Counted from the stretch's first letter, positions 8,354 through 18,502 are shown. The stretch: DNA of 34,921 nucleotides from Mesorhizobium amorphae (GCA_003240775.1 QFNI01000041.1:1-34921); one strand, 5' to 3'. Program-made: numbers and translations. Notes: generated by a model from the sequence alone, not told the origin.

Positions 8354-9286
8354 ATGGCCCGCCGCGGCAAGAAGAAGGGCCGTCCCGTTTCGGGCTGGCT
8401 CGTGCTCGACAAGCCCGAGCGCATGGGCTCGACGGAAGCCGTCGCCAAGGTGAAGTGGCTGTTCGGCGCGGAAAAGGCTGGCCACGCGGGAACCCTCGAC
8501 CCGCTCGCCTCCGGCATGTTGCCGATCGCGCTAGGCGAGGCCACCAAGACCGTGCCTTACGTTCAGGATGGTGCGAAGACCTATCGCTTCACCGTCGCTT
8601 GGGGCGCCGAACGCTCGACCGACGATCTCGAAGGCCCGGTCACCCAGACCTCCGAGGCTCGTCCCGACGAGGCGGCCATCCGCGCGCTGCTGCCGCAGTT
8701 CACCGGCGTGATCATGCAGACCCCGCCGCAGTTCTCCGCCATCAAGATCGCCGGCAACCGCGCCTACGATCTCGCCCGCGAAGGCGAAACGGTGGACATC
8801 CCGCCTCGCGAGGTCGAGATCGCGCGCTTCGACATCATCGACATGCCCTCGGCCGAGCAGACCGTGTTCGAGATCGAATGCGGCAAGGGCACCTATGTGC
8901 GCTCGCTCGCGCGCGACATGGGGCGGCTTCTGGGCTGCTACGGCCACATCGCGACCTTGCGCCGCGAAGCGGTGAACCCGTTCACGCCCGAGGACTTCGT
9001 GACCCTGGCCGAACTGGAAGCGGCGGCAGAAGGGGAGGACTCCGAGCGCTGGGTCCGCACGGATGCGCTGCTTCTCGACCCTGCCGCAGCCCTCGAAGAG
9101 CTGCCCCAGGTTCCCCTGTCGGACGAGGCCGCCCAGAAGATCAGGCTCGGCAACGCAGTCATCGTGCGCGGGCGCGATGCGCCGCTTCAGGCGGATGAGG
9201 CCTGCGCCACGGCGCGGGGCAAGCTCATCGCCATCGGCTCGGTCGAGGCCGGAATGTTCCAGCCCAAGCGCGTCTTCACGAGCTGA
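8354..9286 (+). CDS. truB: tRNA pseudouridine-55 synthase TruB
   Basis: A 310-residue TruB that converts U55 of the T-psi-C loop to pseudouridine in nearly all tRNAs. The catalytic Asp is D49 within the signature GHAGTLDPLASGMLPIALGE. Further family blocks are KTYRFTVAWGAERSTDDLEG, PPQFSAIKIAGNRAYDLAR and the KGTYVRSLARDMG motif near residue 180; a PUA-like C-terminal part (about 250-310) ends the protein. A basic N-terminus (MARRGKKKGR) precedes the fold. The ATG lies 24 nt after the YcxB-like gene. corA follows after only 4 nt with a GTG start, pointing to co-transcription. Confidence 0.96.
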   Translation: MARRGKKKGRPVSGWLVLDKPERMGSTEAVAKVKWLFGAEKAGHAGTLDPLASGMLPIALGEATKTVPYVQDGAKTYRFTVAWGAERSTDDLEGPVTQTSEARPDEAAIRALLPQFTGVIMQTPPQFSAIKIAGNRAYDLAREGETVDIPPREVEIARFDIIDMPSAEQTVFEIECGKGTYVRSLARDMGRLLGCYGHIATLRREAVNPFTPEDFVTLAELEAAAEGEDSERWVRTDALLLDPAAALEELPQVPLSDEAAQKIRLGNAVIVRGRDAPLQADEACATARGKLIAIGSVEAGMFQPKRVFTS

Positions 9287-9290
9287 CGCC

Positions 9291-10367
9291 GTGAGCACGG
9301 GCCGCAAGCACCGCAAGCGGGCCAACCGGTCGCCGGTCGGTGCTGCGCCCGGCACGCTCGTCGCCCATCCCGCCGCCGAGCCAACGGTTCTCAACCTCGC
9401 GCTTATCGCGCCGGGCAAGGCCGAGTTCCGCGAGCGTGTGTCGCTCGCCGAGGTGGAGGCTGCGCGCGAAGCATGGCCGCTCGTCTGGGTGGATTGCGTG
9501 GGCCTCGCCGATGTCGCGCTGATCGGCCGGCTGGGCGAGGCGTTCGGCCTCCATCCGCTCGCGCTGGAAGACGCCGTCAACACCGGCCAGCGCCCCAAGG
9601 CGGACTTCTTCGACACGTCCGTCTTCGTCGCGCTCTTCATGGTGGACGATGCCATCTCCCACCGGGTGGAGCAGATCGGCATCTTCTTCGGCGAGCGCTT
9701 CGTGGTCACCTTCCAGGAGCGCGCGGGTGATCCCTTCGAGCCCGTGCGCCGCCGCATCCGCGGTCATTCCCCGCTTTGCGAACGCAAGGGCGACTATCTC
9801 GCCTATGCCCTGATCGACGCGGTGGTGGACAGCTTCTTTCCGCTTCTCGACGCGACCGGCGAGGAGATCGATCTCTTCGAGGACCGTGTGATCGCGGGCG
9901 AGCGCGAGCGCCGCATCCGCGAAATGCACATGCTGCGCCGGGGCGCGGTCGCCATGAAGCGCAAGCTCGGCCCCTTGCGCGACGCGCTGGCAGCCCTTGC
10001 CCGCGCCGAATCCCCCCTCGTGACGCCCGAGACCAAGGTCTACCTCAACGACACGCTCGACCACGCCGTGCGCCTCCTGGAAACGCTCGAAAGCCACCGC
10101 GACATGCTGTCGGGGCTGATCGAGCTCGACCTGGCGCTCGCCCAGGCCCGCACCAACGACGTGATCGGCTTCCTCACGGTCGTCTCCGCCGTGTTCATCC
10201 CGCTCACCTTCATCGCGGGCATCTGGGGCATGAACTTTGATCCGGCCACCTCGCCCTGGAACATGCCGGAACTCCAAGCCTATTACGGCTACCCCGCAGC
10301 CCTTCTCTTCATGGCGGGCATCGCACTCGCGATGGTGGCCTATTTCAAATGGAAGAAATGGCTCTGA
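9291..10367 (+). CDS. corA: CorA-family magnesium/divalent cation transporter
   Basis: A 358-residue inner-membrane CorA-type channel for Mg2+ (Co2+/Ni2+ in some members). A large cytoplasmic alpha/beta funnel precedes two C-terminal transmembrane helices. The diagnostic GMN is at residues 313-315 at the end of the first helix, and a basic tail (KWKKWL) closes the protein. GTG at 9291 is chosen: it is 4 nt past the truB stop and gives family length, whereas the frame extending back to 9063 lies inside truB. The first 30 residues are very basic and probably disordered. The GMN-to-MPEL loop is longer and less acidic than in classical MPEL-type members, so substrate preference (Mg versus efflux of another metal) is uncertain. 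Confidence 0.9.
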   Translation: MSTGRKHRKRANRSPVGAAPGTLVAHPAAEPTVLNLALIAPGKAEFRERVSLAEVEAAREAWPLVWVDCVGLADVALIGRLGEAFGLHPLALEDAVNTGQRPKADFFDTSVFVALFMVDDAISHRVEQIGIFFGERFVVTFQERAGDPFEPVRRRIRGHSPLCERKGDYLAYALIDAVVDSFFPLLDATGEEIDLFEDRVIAGERERRIREMHMLRRGAVAMKRKLGPLRDALAALARAESPLVTPETKVYLNDTLDHAVRLLETLESHRDMLSGLIELDLALAQARTNDVIGFLTVVSAVFIPLTFIAGIWGMNFDPATSPWNMPELQAYYGYPAALLFMAGIALAMVAYFKWKKWL

Positions 10368-10672
10368 GCGGGCTGCGCCGGCGCGGGCTTCTGCCTCTTC
10401 AACGACGGGGGTAACAGAAGCGAGGATGCAGAATTGGTGTGCGATCTGCGGCACAGGAACTGAATAGAACCCGCCACTTGCTTGCGCGTCCCATGGCAAC
10501 GCCCCCTTCATGCCCCAATCTTTGCAAGGGCTGGCGTTTGGGCAACAGTTCGATTATATGCCCCGCAGCCGCACCCGAAAGCCTTGCGCTCTCACCTTCG
10601 GCGCCACGGCCCCTGCTGGACGACATCCCGGCTGCGGGCATCCCTTCTCCTCCATTCCGAAAGGATCATCCG
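10368..10672. other. Gap between corA and rpsO with a weak promoter candidate
   Basis: This is 305 bp without a convincing gene on either strand. A -10-like TATATG at 10555-10560 has a poor partner TGGCGT at 10532-10537 (17-bp spacing) and is the best candidate for the rpsO promoter; confidence in it is low. I see no U-tailed hairpin after corA. The ribosome site AAAGGA at 10660-10665 serves rpsO. Confidence 0.4.
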
Positions 10673-10942
10673 ATGTCGATCACTGCCGAGCGCAAGCGCG
10701 AGCTGCTCAAGGAATTCGCAACCGCCAAGGGCGACACCGGTTCGCCGGAAGTCCAGGTGGCCATCTACTCCGAGCGCATCAAGAACCTGACCGAGCACTT
10801 CAAGGACCACAAGAAGGACAACCACTCCCGTCGTGGCCTGCTCGCCCTCGTTTCCCAGCGCCGTCGCCTGCTCGACTATCTCAAGGGCAAGGACGAGACC
10901 CGCTACCAGACGCTGATCGAGAAGCTCGGCCTGCGTCGCTAA
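10673..10942 (+). CDS. rpsO: 30S ribosomal protein S15
   Basis: An 89-residue S15, exactly the usual length, which binds the 16S central domain early in 30S assembly and contacts bridge B4. It opens with MSITAERKRELLKEFATA and carries GDTGSPEVQVAIYSERIKNL, then DHHxR-like basic helix residues (HKKDNHSRRGL) and ends in LGLRR. ATG 10673 follows an AAAGGA ribosome site. pnp lies 247 bp downstream across a hairpin-rich gap, the rpsO-pnp order conserved throughout Proteobacteria. S15 represses its own mRNA in other bacteria; no specific pseudoknot was identified here. Confidence 0.97.
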   Translation: MSITAERKRELLKEFATAKGDTGSPEVQVAIYSERIKNLTEHFKDHKKDNHSRRGLLALVSQRRRLLDYLKGKDETRYQTLIEKLGLRR

Positions 10943-10951
10943 GGTTTCTCC

Positions 10952-11060
10952 GGCGAGGGCTCTGCCCTCGCCAACTCATATCCGGAAGGGCGTCATGCCC
11001 CTCCGTCCATGGCCCGCAACATTCGCCGGGCCGCGCCCCATGGGACAAGGGTCATGGGGC
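10952..11060 (+). promoter_or_regulatory. Three consecutive stem-loops in the rpsO-pnp leader
   Basis: Hairpin 1: GGCGAGGGC (10952-10960) with GCCCTCGCC (10964-10972), 3-nt loop, no U tract. Hairpin 2: GGAAGGGC (10984-10991) with GCCCCTCC (10997-11004), one mismatch. Hairpin 3: GCCCCATG (11035-11042) with CATGGGGC (11053-11060), 10-nt loop. In E. coli the rpsO-pnp spacer holds a hairpin cut by RNase III, after which PNPase degrades its own leader. These stems are candidates for the same control, which is inferred. Confidence 0.55.
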
Positions 11061-11189
11061 AGGATTGCAGGAGGCCCGGGTTCCCGCCGGCCCCGCCAAA
11101 AACGGACCTCCCGCTGTCTTGCCCGTGGCTCTCCCGAAGCCAACGGAACCGCTCGCCCGAGTGGTTCCACACACGTGAAGGACAAGTGT

Positions 11190-13352
<2,163 letters not shown>

Positions 13353-13374
13353 GCCCCGTCTCCCGTTCCATGAA

Positions 13375-13407
13375 GGGCGCGGCCGGCGACGGCCGCGCCC
13401 TTTTTTT
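13375..13407 (+). terminator. Intrinsic terminator after pnp
   Basis: A perfect 10-bp GC stem, GGGCGCGGCC (13375-13384) with GGCCGCGCCC (13391-13400), and a 6-nt loop, followed by seven T. It ends the rpsO-pnp unit 28 bp before the methyltransferase start. Confidence 0.93.
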
Positions 13408-13434
13408 CATCCCACCGACGGTTCAAACCACCTC

Positions 13435-14424
13435 TTGTCCCACGCCACCCTCTTCCACCCCTTCGTCTCCGGCATCCTCCCGCTTCCCGAGAAGGGCACC
13501 CGCACCCTCTTCCTCGGCGCGCAGCCCCCGCTCCATCTGCCCCCCGGCTTTTCCCCGCCCGCCCTCGTGCAAGGCTTCCGACCTGCCTTCCTCGACCTCG
13601 CCCGCTCCGGCCACACCGTCACGCCCACCCCGGAAGGCAAAGCCTTCGACACGGCACTCGTCGCCTTCTCCCGCCATCGCGGAGAGAACATGGCCCGCCT
13701 TCACGAGGCGCTGTCCCGCCTGCGTGTGGGCGGCCTTCTGGTTGCGGGCGGTTCCAAGACCGAGGGCGCGGATTCGCTGCGCAAGGCCGTCGCCAAGCTC
13801 CTTCCCCTCGAAGACCATGCCGCCAAGCACCACGGCACCGTCTTCTGGCTCCGCCGCCCCGAAACCCTGCCGGAATGGCCTCTGGAGATTGCCGAACCTG
13901 TCCCCGGCTTCCGCACGGCGCCGGGCATGTTCTCGTTCGAGCGCGTGGATGCGGGCTCACGCCTGCTGGCCCAGCATCTGCCGGGAGATTTCAAGGGCCG
14001 GGTCGCCGATTTCTGCTCCGGGTGGGGCTTTCTGGCACGTGAAGCCGCAAGGCTGCCCGGCATCACCCATCTCGATCTCTTCGAGGCGGATTGGGCGTCG
14101 CTCGAGGCCGCGCGCCAAGCACTCGAGCCGCTTTCGGGCCCGGCCTTAGGCTTCCACTGGAGCGATCTCCTGCGCGAAGCGCCCGAAGGCTCGGCCTATG
14201 ACGCCATCCTGATGAACCCGCCCTTCCACACCGGCCGCGCGGCCGATCCGGCACTGGGTCAGGGCATGATCGCGGCGGCCTCACGCAGCTTGCGCAGGGG
14301 AGGGCGCCTCGTCATCGTCGCAAACCGCGGCCTGCCCTATGAGGCGCCGCTTCGCGCGGGCTTTGCATCCGTGGAGAAACTGGCGGAGGAGGGCGGCTTC
14401 ATCGTGTTCGCCGCCCGGCGCTGA
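13435..14424 (+). CDS. RsmC-like class I SAM-dependent rRNA methyltransferase
   Basis: A 329-residue protein with the duplicated layout of RsmC/RlmG guanine-N2 methyltransferases. The N-terminal half is degenerate; the C-terminal catalytic half has a SAM-binding block VADFCSGWGFLAREA (about 189-203) and the catalytic NPPFH at 261-265. Such enzymes modify G1207 of 16S or G1835 of 23S rRNA; which one cannot be told here. TTG at 13435 is the only sensible start near the beginning of the homologous region, and no good ribosome site is visible, so the N-terminus is uncertain. It starts just past the pnp terminator. Its TGA (14422-14424) is immediately followed by the stop of convergent fabI with zero spacing. 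Confidence 0.82.
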   Translation: MSHATLFHPFVSGILPLPEKGTRTLFLGAQPPLHLPPGFSPPALVQGFRPAFLDLARSGHTVTPTPEGKAFDTALVAFSRHRGENMARLHEALSRLRVGGLLVAGGSKTEGADSLRKAVAKLLPLEDHAAKHHGTVFWLRRPETLPEWPLEIAEPVPGFRTAPGMFSFERVDAGSRLLAQHLPGDFKGRVADFCSGWGFLAREAARLPGITHLDLFEADWASLEAARQALEPLSGPALGFHWSDLLREAPEGSAYDAILMNPPFHTGRAADPALGQGMIAAASRSLRRGGRLVIVANRGLPYEAPLRAGFASVEKLAEEGGFIVFAARR

Positions 14425-15234
14425 CTATTCGCTGGGCGCGGTGCGCTTGAGTTCTTCGAGCGTCGGCATGGAGACTGTGTGGTAGCCCGAATCCACGTAG
14501 TGGATCTCGCCCGTCACGCCCGAGGACAGGTCGGAAAGCAGGTAAAGCGCCGAGCCGCCGATCTCGTCGATGCCCACATTGCGCCGCAGCGGTGCGTTGC
14601 GGCTTTGATAGGAGAACATGTGCCGCGCATCCGCGATGCCGGCGCCGGCCAAAGTCCGCACGGGACCGGCCGAGATGGCGTTCACGCGAATCTGGCGGGG
14701 ACCGTAATCGTTCGCGAGGTAGCGCACGGAGGCTTCAAGGGCCGCCTTCGCCACGCCCATCACATTGTAGTTCGGCATCACGCGCACCGAGCCGGCATAG
14801 GTCAGCGTGAGCAGCGAGCCGCCATCGTTCATCAGCTTCGCGGCTTCGCGCGCCACTTCCGTGAAGGAGTAACACGAGATCACCATGGTGCGGATGAAGT
14901 TGTCGCGGCTCGTGTCGGCGTAGAAGCCCTTCAGCTCGTTCTTGTCGGAGAATCCGATGGCGTGCACCAGAAAGTCGAGCCCGCCCCATTCCTCCTTGAG
15001 CGTCTCGAACACAGAGGCAACCGACGCGCTGTCTTCCACATCGCAAGGCAGCACGAGCTTGGCGCCAACTTGGTCGGCCAGCGGCTTCACGCGGCGTCCG
15101 AAGGCTTCGCCCTGGTAGGTGAAGGCGAGTTCCGCCCCATGCGCGCCGAGCGCCTTGGCGATGCCCCAGGCGATGGAGTGGTCGTTCGCCACCCCCATCA
15201 CCAGTCCGCGCTTGCCCTTCATCAGCCCGTCCAT
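14425..15234 (-). CDS. fabI: Enoyl-[acyl-carrier-protein] reductase (NADH), FabI
   Basis: A 269-residue FabI that reduces trans-2-enoyl-ACP in the last step of each fatty-acid elongation cycle; it is the triclosan/isoniazid-class target family. It is a short-chain dehydrogenase fold with the divergent cofactor loop GVANDHSIAWGIA at the N-terminus. Catalytic Y156 and K163 (spacing Y-x6-K), with Y146, match the E. coli FabI numbering. It is the last gene of fabA-fabB-fabI: its ATG (15234) comes 3 nt after the fabB stop. No U-tailed hairpin lies between it and the abutting convergent methyltransferase gene. Confidence 0.95.
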   Translation of the reverse strand: MDGLMKGKRGLVMGVANDHSIAWGIAKALGAHGAELAFTYQGEAFGRRVKPLADQVGAKLVLPCDVEDSASVASVFETLKEEWGGLDFLVHAIGFSDKNELKGFYADTSRDNFIRTMVISCYSFTEVAREAAKLMNDGGSLLTLTYAGSVRVMPNYNVMGVAKAALEASVRYLANDYGPRQIRVNAISAGPVRTLAGAGIADARHMFSYQSRNAPLRRNVGIDEIGGSALYLLSDLSSGVTGEIHYVDSGYHTVSMPTLEELKRTAPSE

Positions 15235-15237
15235 CGA

Positions 15238-16458
15238 TCAGGCCTCGTAGCGGCGGAAGACGAGTGTAGCGTTGGTGCCGCCGAAGCCGAAGGAGTTCGA
15301 CAGCGCCACATCGAGCTTGGCGTCGTCGATGCGCTCGCGCACGATCGGCACACCCTCGAATTCGGGGTCGAGCGTCTCGATGTGCGCGCTCTTTCCAATG
15401 AAGCGCTCCTTCATCATCAGGATCGAATAGATCGCCTCCTGCGCGCCGGCAGCCCCCAGGCTGTGCCCGGTCAGCGACTTGGTGGATGCGATGTGGGGCA
15501 TGTCCGAGCCGAACACCTCGCGGATCGCGCCGATCTCCTTCGAATCCCCCACAGGCGTCGAGGTGCCGTGCGTGTTGATGTAGTCGACGCGGGCCTCCAC
15601 CCCTTGCAAGGCCTGGCGCATGCAGCGCGCGGCGCCTTCGCCCGATGGGGCAACCATGTCGTGGCCATCGGAGGTCGCGCCGTAGCCCACGATCTCGGCA
15701 TGGATGGTCGCCCCGCGCGCAAGCGCGTGCTCCAGCTCTTCCACCACGAGCACGCCCGCGCCGCCCGCGATCACGAAGCCGTCGCGGTTCACGTCATAGG
15801 CACGGGAAGCGACAGCCGGCGTGTCGTTGAACTTGGACGACATCGCGCCCATCGCGTCGAACAGGTTGGACATCGTCCAGTCCAGGTCCTCGTGCCCGCC
15901 TGCGAACACCATGTCCTGCTTGCCCCACTGCACGAGCTCGTATGCGTTGCCGATGCAGTGCGCGGATGTCGAGCAGGCCGACGAGATCGAATAGTTCACG
16001 CCGTGGATCTTGAACCAGGTGGCGAGCGTGGCGGATGCCGTCGACGACATGGCCTTGGGCACCGCGAAGGGGCCTACGCGCTTGGGGCTCGTGTTCTTGC
16101 GCGTGGTGTCGGCCGCTTCCACGATGGTGCGGGTGGACGGCCCGCCCGAGCCCATGATGATGCCGGTGCGCTCGTTGGTGATGTCGTCCTGTTCGAGCCC
16201 GGCATCCTTGATGGCCTGCTCCATGGCGACATGGTTCCAGGCGCCGCCAAGGCCCAAGAAGCGCATGGCGCGGCGGTCCACCAGTTCCGTGGGGTCGAGC
16301 GCAGGCTTGCCCCAGACCTGGCAGCGGAAGCCATGCTCGGCGAAGACGTCGGAGTGCGTGATGCCCGAGCGCGCGTCGCGCAGGGACGCCGTCACCTCGG
16401 CCGCATCGCTGCCGATGGAGGACACGATGCCCAGACCAGAAACCACAACCCGTCTCAT
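15238..16458 (-). CDS. fabB: Beta-ketoacyl-ACP synthase I (FabB)
   Basis: A 406-residue KAS I condensing enzyme that elongates acyl-ACP with malonyl-ACP and is required, with FabA, for unsaturated fatty acids. The thiolase fold carries the Cys-His-His triad: C162 (in SSACSTSAHC), H297 (NTHGTSTPVGD) and H332 (GHSLGAAGA). The C-terminal GFGGTNATLVF loop is intact. ATG 16458 (MRRVVVSGLG) is chosen over the open extension to 16491 because it starts the conserved beta strand and has a GGAGA ribosome site about 11 nt upstream. It lies 57 nt after fabA and 3 nt before fabI. Confidence 0.95.
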   Translation of the reverse strand: MRRVVVSGLGIVSSIGSDAAEVTASLRDARSGITHSDVFAEHGFRCQVWGKPALDPTELVDRRAMRFLGLGGAWNHVAMEQAIKDAGLEQDDITNERTGIIMGSGGPSTRTIVEAADTTRKNTSPKRVGPFAVPKAMSSTASATLATWFKIHGVNYSISSACSTSAHCIGNAYELVQWGKQDMVFAGGHEDLDWTMSNLFDAMGAMSSKFNDTPAVASRAYDVNRDGFVIAGGAGVLVVEELEHALARGATIHAEIVGYGATSDGHDMVAPSGEGAARCMRQALQGVEARVDYINTHGTSTPVGDSKEIGAIREVFGSDMPHIASTKSLTGHSLGAAGAQEAIYSILMMKERFIGKSAHIETLDPEFEGVPIVRERIDDAKLDVALSNSFGFGGTNATLVFRRYEA

Positions 16459-16515
16459 CAGCTCAATCTCCGGTGGGCGGGAGCCGTGCAATCGTCGCGC
16501 AGCAAAGAAGGCAGC

Positions 16516-17037
16516 TCAGCTGGCTGCCGCTTCCTTGAACAGGCCTACGCGCAGGTCGGTGGCCTTGTAGATCGTCTCGCCGTCGGCCTTCAGCCAGCCG
16601 TCGCCGATGCCGAGCACGAGGCGCCCGCGCATCACGCGCTTGAAGTCGACGCCGTATTCGACGCGCTTGTTTTTGGGCGTCACCATGCCGGTGAACTTCA
16701 CCTCGCCGGTGGAAAGCGCACGGCCCTTGCCGGGCTCGCCGAGCCAGCCGAGGAAGAAGCCCGACATCTGCCAGAGCGCGTCGAGCCCCAGGCAGCCGGG
16801 CATCACGGGGTCGCCGATGAAGTGGCAGGGAAAGAACCAGAGGTCCTTGTTGATGTCGAGCTCGGCGCGGATATGGCCCTTGCCATGCTCGCCGCCATCG
16901 GAGCTGATCTCCGTGATGCGATCGAACATCAGCATCGGTGGATAGGGCAGCTGGGCGTTGCCGGGGCCGAAGAGCTCGCCGCGCGCGCAGGCGAGCAGGT
17001 CTTGGTAATCGAAGGAGTTCCGCTCGGAGAAATTCAC
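16516..17037 (-). CDS. fabA: 3-hydroxydecanoyl-ACP dehydratase/isomerase (FabA)
   Basis: A 173-residue FabA that dehydrates 3-hydroxydecanoyl-ACP and isomerises the product to cis-3-decenoyl-ACP, the branch point to unsaturated fatty acids. Hot-dog fold; active-site H72 (FFPCHFIGDPVMPGC) and D86 (GLDALWQM) correspond to the E. coli H70/D84 pair. GTG at 17037 gives the canonical length and an N-terminus aligned with NSFDYQDLLAC. The frame remains open 56 codons further upstream, but that stretch overlaps a promoter candidate and is basic low-complexity. A GGAG lies 13 nt upstream of the GTG. It is the first gene of fabA-fabB-fabI and divergent from irr. Confidence 0.93.
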   Translation of the reverse strand: MNFSERNSFDYQDLLACARGELFGPGNAQLPYPPMLMFDRITEISSDGGEHGKGHIRAELDINKDLWFFPCHFIGDPVMPGCLGLDALWQMSGFFLGWLGEPGKGRALSTGEVKFTGMVTPKNKRVEYGVDFKRVMRGRLVLGIGDGWLKADGETIYKATDLRVGLFKEAAAS

Positions 17038-17130
17038 GGCTGGCTGGGCTCCATGGCCCACTTGCCCGTCGATCGCGCTTTCACTGATGCGTCCGCCCTT
17101 TTTCCTGCCGCCTCGAGCGGCGGAAGTCTT

Positions 17131-17160
17131 GCGATACACGGGCGCGGGCGGGCGGGTCAA
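17131..17160 (-). promoter_or_regulatory. Candidate promoter of fabA-fabB-fabI
   Basis: On the minus strand a TTGACC (-35, 17155-17160) and TATCGC (-10, 17131-17136) lie 18 bp apart. The start point would be near 17124, leaving a leader of about 85 nt before the GTG at 17037. The -10 box is only a moderate match. Confidence 0.4.
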
Positions 17161-17211
17161 CATGGCGGGCCGCGCCAACGCATGCGTGAGGGGTGCGGCA
17201 ATCACTTGCTA

Positions 17212-17240
17212 TTGATCGTGTTTCCGCCTGCGAATATATG
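17212..17240 (+). promoter_or_regulatory. Candidate promoter of irr
   Basis: TTGATC (17212-17217) and TATATG (17235-17240) are spaced 17 bp apart, about 65 bp upstream of the irr start. It has the same -10 hexamer and spacing as the rimP candidate. No clear iron-control-element repeat was recognised around it. Confidence 0.5.
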
Positions 17241-17305
17241 GGAAAGAGCAGTGTTCCACGCCTTCCGCGTTTGTTCGGAGGGAAAGAAACCAGGATTTCC
17301 GGCAC

Positions 17306-17740
17306 GTGACCGAAGAAATCGCCCAACCTGTCGGAGTTTGCGCGTTCGCTCGTGTCCGCGATGCGGGCTTGCGCCCGACGCGGCAGCGCGTGGCGCTGGC
17401 TGAGCTTCTGTTCGCCAAGGGCGACCGCCATCTGTCGGCCGAAGAGCTGCACGAGGAAGCACAAGGCGCAGGCGTGCCCGTCTCGCTCGCCACCGTCTAC
17501 AACTGCCTGCACCAGTTCACGGACGCGGGACTCCTGCGCATCCTCTCGATGGAAGGCTCGCGCACCTATTTCGACACCAACATCTCCGATCATCACCACT
17601 TCTTCGTGGAAGGCGAGAACCTCGTCTTCGACATCGCGGACGGCGTGGAAGTGGTGAACCTGCCGGCTCCGCCGGAAGGCATGGAGATCGCCAACGTGGA
17701 CATCGTGGTCCGCCTCCGGCCGGTGCGCGCCGCGCGCTAG
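17306..17740 (+). CDS. irr: Iron response regulator Irr (Fur family)
   Basis: A 144-residue Fur-family transcription factor. In Rhizobiales Irr represses heme synthesis and iron storage and activates uptake when iron is low, and is degraded or inactivated by heme. Seen: the winged-helix N-terminal half with LRPTRQRVALAELLF and SLATVYNCLHQF, and the C-terminal dimerisation half with the His cluster DHHHFFVEGEN (about residue 94) that is diagnostic of Irr and binds heme or metal. The Cys-Pro heme motif of Bradyrhizobium Irr is absent; only one Cys (C12) lies nearby. GTG 17306 is used, though the ribosome site is weak. It sits divergent from fabA, as in other rhizobia. Confidence 0.92.
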   Translation: MTEEIAQPVGVCAFARVRDAGLRPTRQRVALAELLFAKGDRHLSAEELHEEAQGAGVPVSLATVYNCLHQFTDAGLLRILSMEGSRTYFDTNISDHHHFFVEGENLVFDIADGVEVVNLPAPPEGMEIANVDIVVRLRPVRAAR

Positions 17741-17758
17741 GCCGGCTCGCGCACCCCT

Positions 17759-17775
17759 TTTCCGTCAGACGGAAA
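17759..17775. other. Short inverted repeat between convergent irr and SH3 gene
   Basis: A perfect 7-bp stem, TTTCCGT (17759-17765) with ACGGAAA (17769-17775), and a 3-nt loop in the 44-bp convergent gap. No T tract follows on either strand, so it is at best a weak bidirectional transcript end. Confidence 0.35.
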
Positions 17776-17784
17776 GGCTGCGCC

Positions 17785-18363
17785 TCAGTCCTCCACCGAC
17801 TCTCCGGGATAGGCGCCCCAGATCTGGTTCTGCGTCACGAACCCGCGGTGGCCGTCGAACTCCATCTCGCACCATTCGCCGTTGCAGGTCTTGATGCTGC
17901 CGACCACGCCCGGCTCCACGAAGGCCACGGGTGCGGCATCCCTGGAAGGCCGTGCGAGCAGCGAGATCTTCACGTCCTTGCCGCGCTGCCAAGGGGCAGT
18001 GATGGCCGTGCGCTTGCCCGAAAGCAGCGCCTGGTTGATCCAGCCTTCCGAGCCGTCGGCATCGCGCACCCGGCGCCAATTGTCGTATTCCTGGATGATC
18101 TCGATCGGCAGGCCGGCCTTGAGGTAAAGCCAATCGACCGGATAGCCCGTTCCCGGCCCGATCCGCGAATTGACCCGGCCCGAACGCAGCGACACGAAGC
18201 GCGGCAATGGCAGGCCGCTTGGGCCCACGGCCCCGCCGGCCGTCAGCGTTTCGCTGGCCGCGATGGCCGGCGCGACCGTGCCGAGCGGCAAAAGGAGCGC
18301 GAGCCCCATCACCCCCGCCAGAATGCACGAGAAACGGTTTCCCTGCCCACCGAACTGCTTCAT
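17785..18363 (-). CDS. Secreted protein with two bacterial SH3-like domains
   Basis: A 192-residue exported protein. ATG 18363 gives a clear signal peptide: a short polar start, a hydrophobic core around residues 13-33 and an AIA-A cleavage region near 34. Two bacterial SH3 (SH3_4/DUF1058-type) repeats follow. The first (about 60-125) contains SGRVNSRIGPGTGYPVDWLY and NWRRVRDADGSEGWINQALL. The second (about 133-190) contains ISLLARPSRDAAPVAFVEPG and HRGFVTQNQIWGAYPGE. Such domains often bind the peptidoglycan stem or serve as periplasmic adaptors. The partner is unknown here. It is convergent with irr and divergent from the dehydrogenase gene, so likely monocistronic. Confidence 0.85.
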   Translation of the reverse strand: MKQFGGQGNRFSCILAGVMGLALLLPLGTVAPAIAASETLTAGGAVGPSGLPLPRFVSLRSGRVNSRIGPGTGYPVDWLYLKAGLPIEIIQEYDNWRRVRDADGSEGWINQALLSGKRTAITAPWQRGKDVKISLLARPSRDAAPVAFVEPGVVGSIKTCNGEWCEMEFDGHRGFVTQNQIWGAYPGESVED

Positions 18364-18502
18364 GATCGCCCGTGTCCCAAGACGGCGCCCGGAGCCGTTT
18401 TGCCGATGCCGGCGCAACATGTCCGTGCCGGCTCCTTACCGGATTGAATGATCGCCCATCTTGGTTAAGGAAGTGCTCCGGGAGCGAAGGGAGGAGGGGT
18501 CC

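Noticed and set aside
8301..8354. 17-codon ORF ending in a TGATG overlap with the truB start
   Set aside because: Overlaps the end of the YcxB-like gene, has no ribosome site and is likely chance, though a leader peptide cannot be fully excluded.
9063..9290. N-terminal extension of CorA into truB
   Set aside because: Lies inside the truB coding region in another frame; the GTG 4 nt past the truB stop gives normal length.
10995..11189. N-terminal extension of PNPase
   Set aside because: Lies in the hairpin-rich leader, is not like any PNPase N-terminus, and ATG 11190 starts the conserved sequence.
14479..17403. 974-codon open frame antisense to fabI, fabB and fabA
   Set aside because: Produced by GC-rich third positions of the real genes; it is His/Ala/Gly/Arg-rich without domains and crosses three solid genes.
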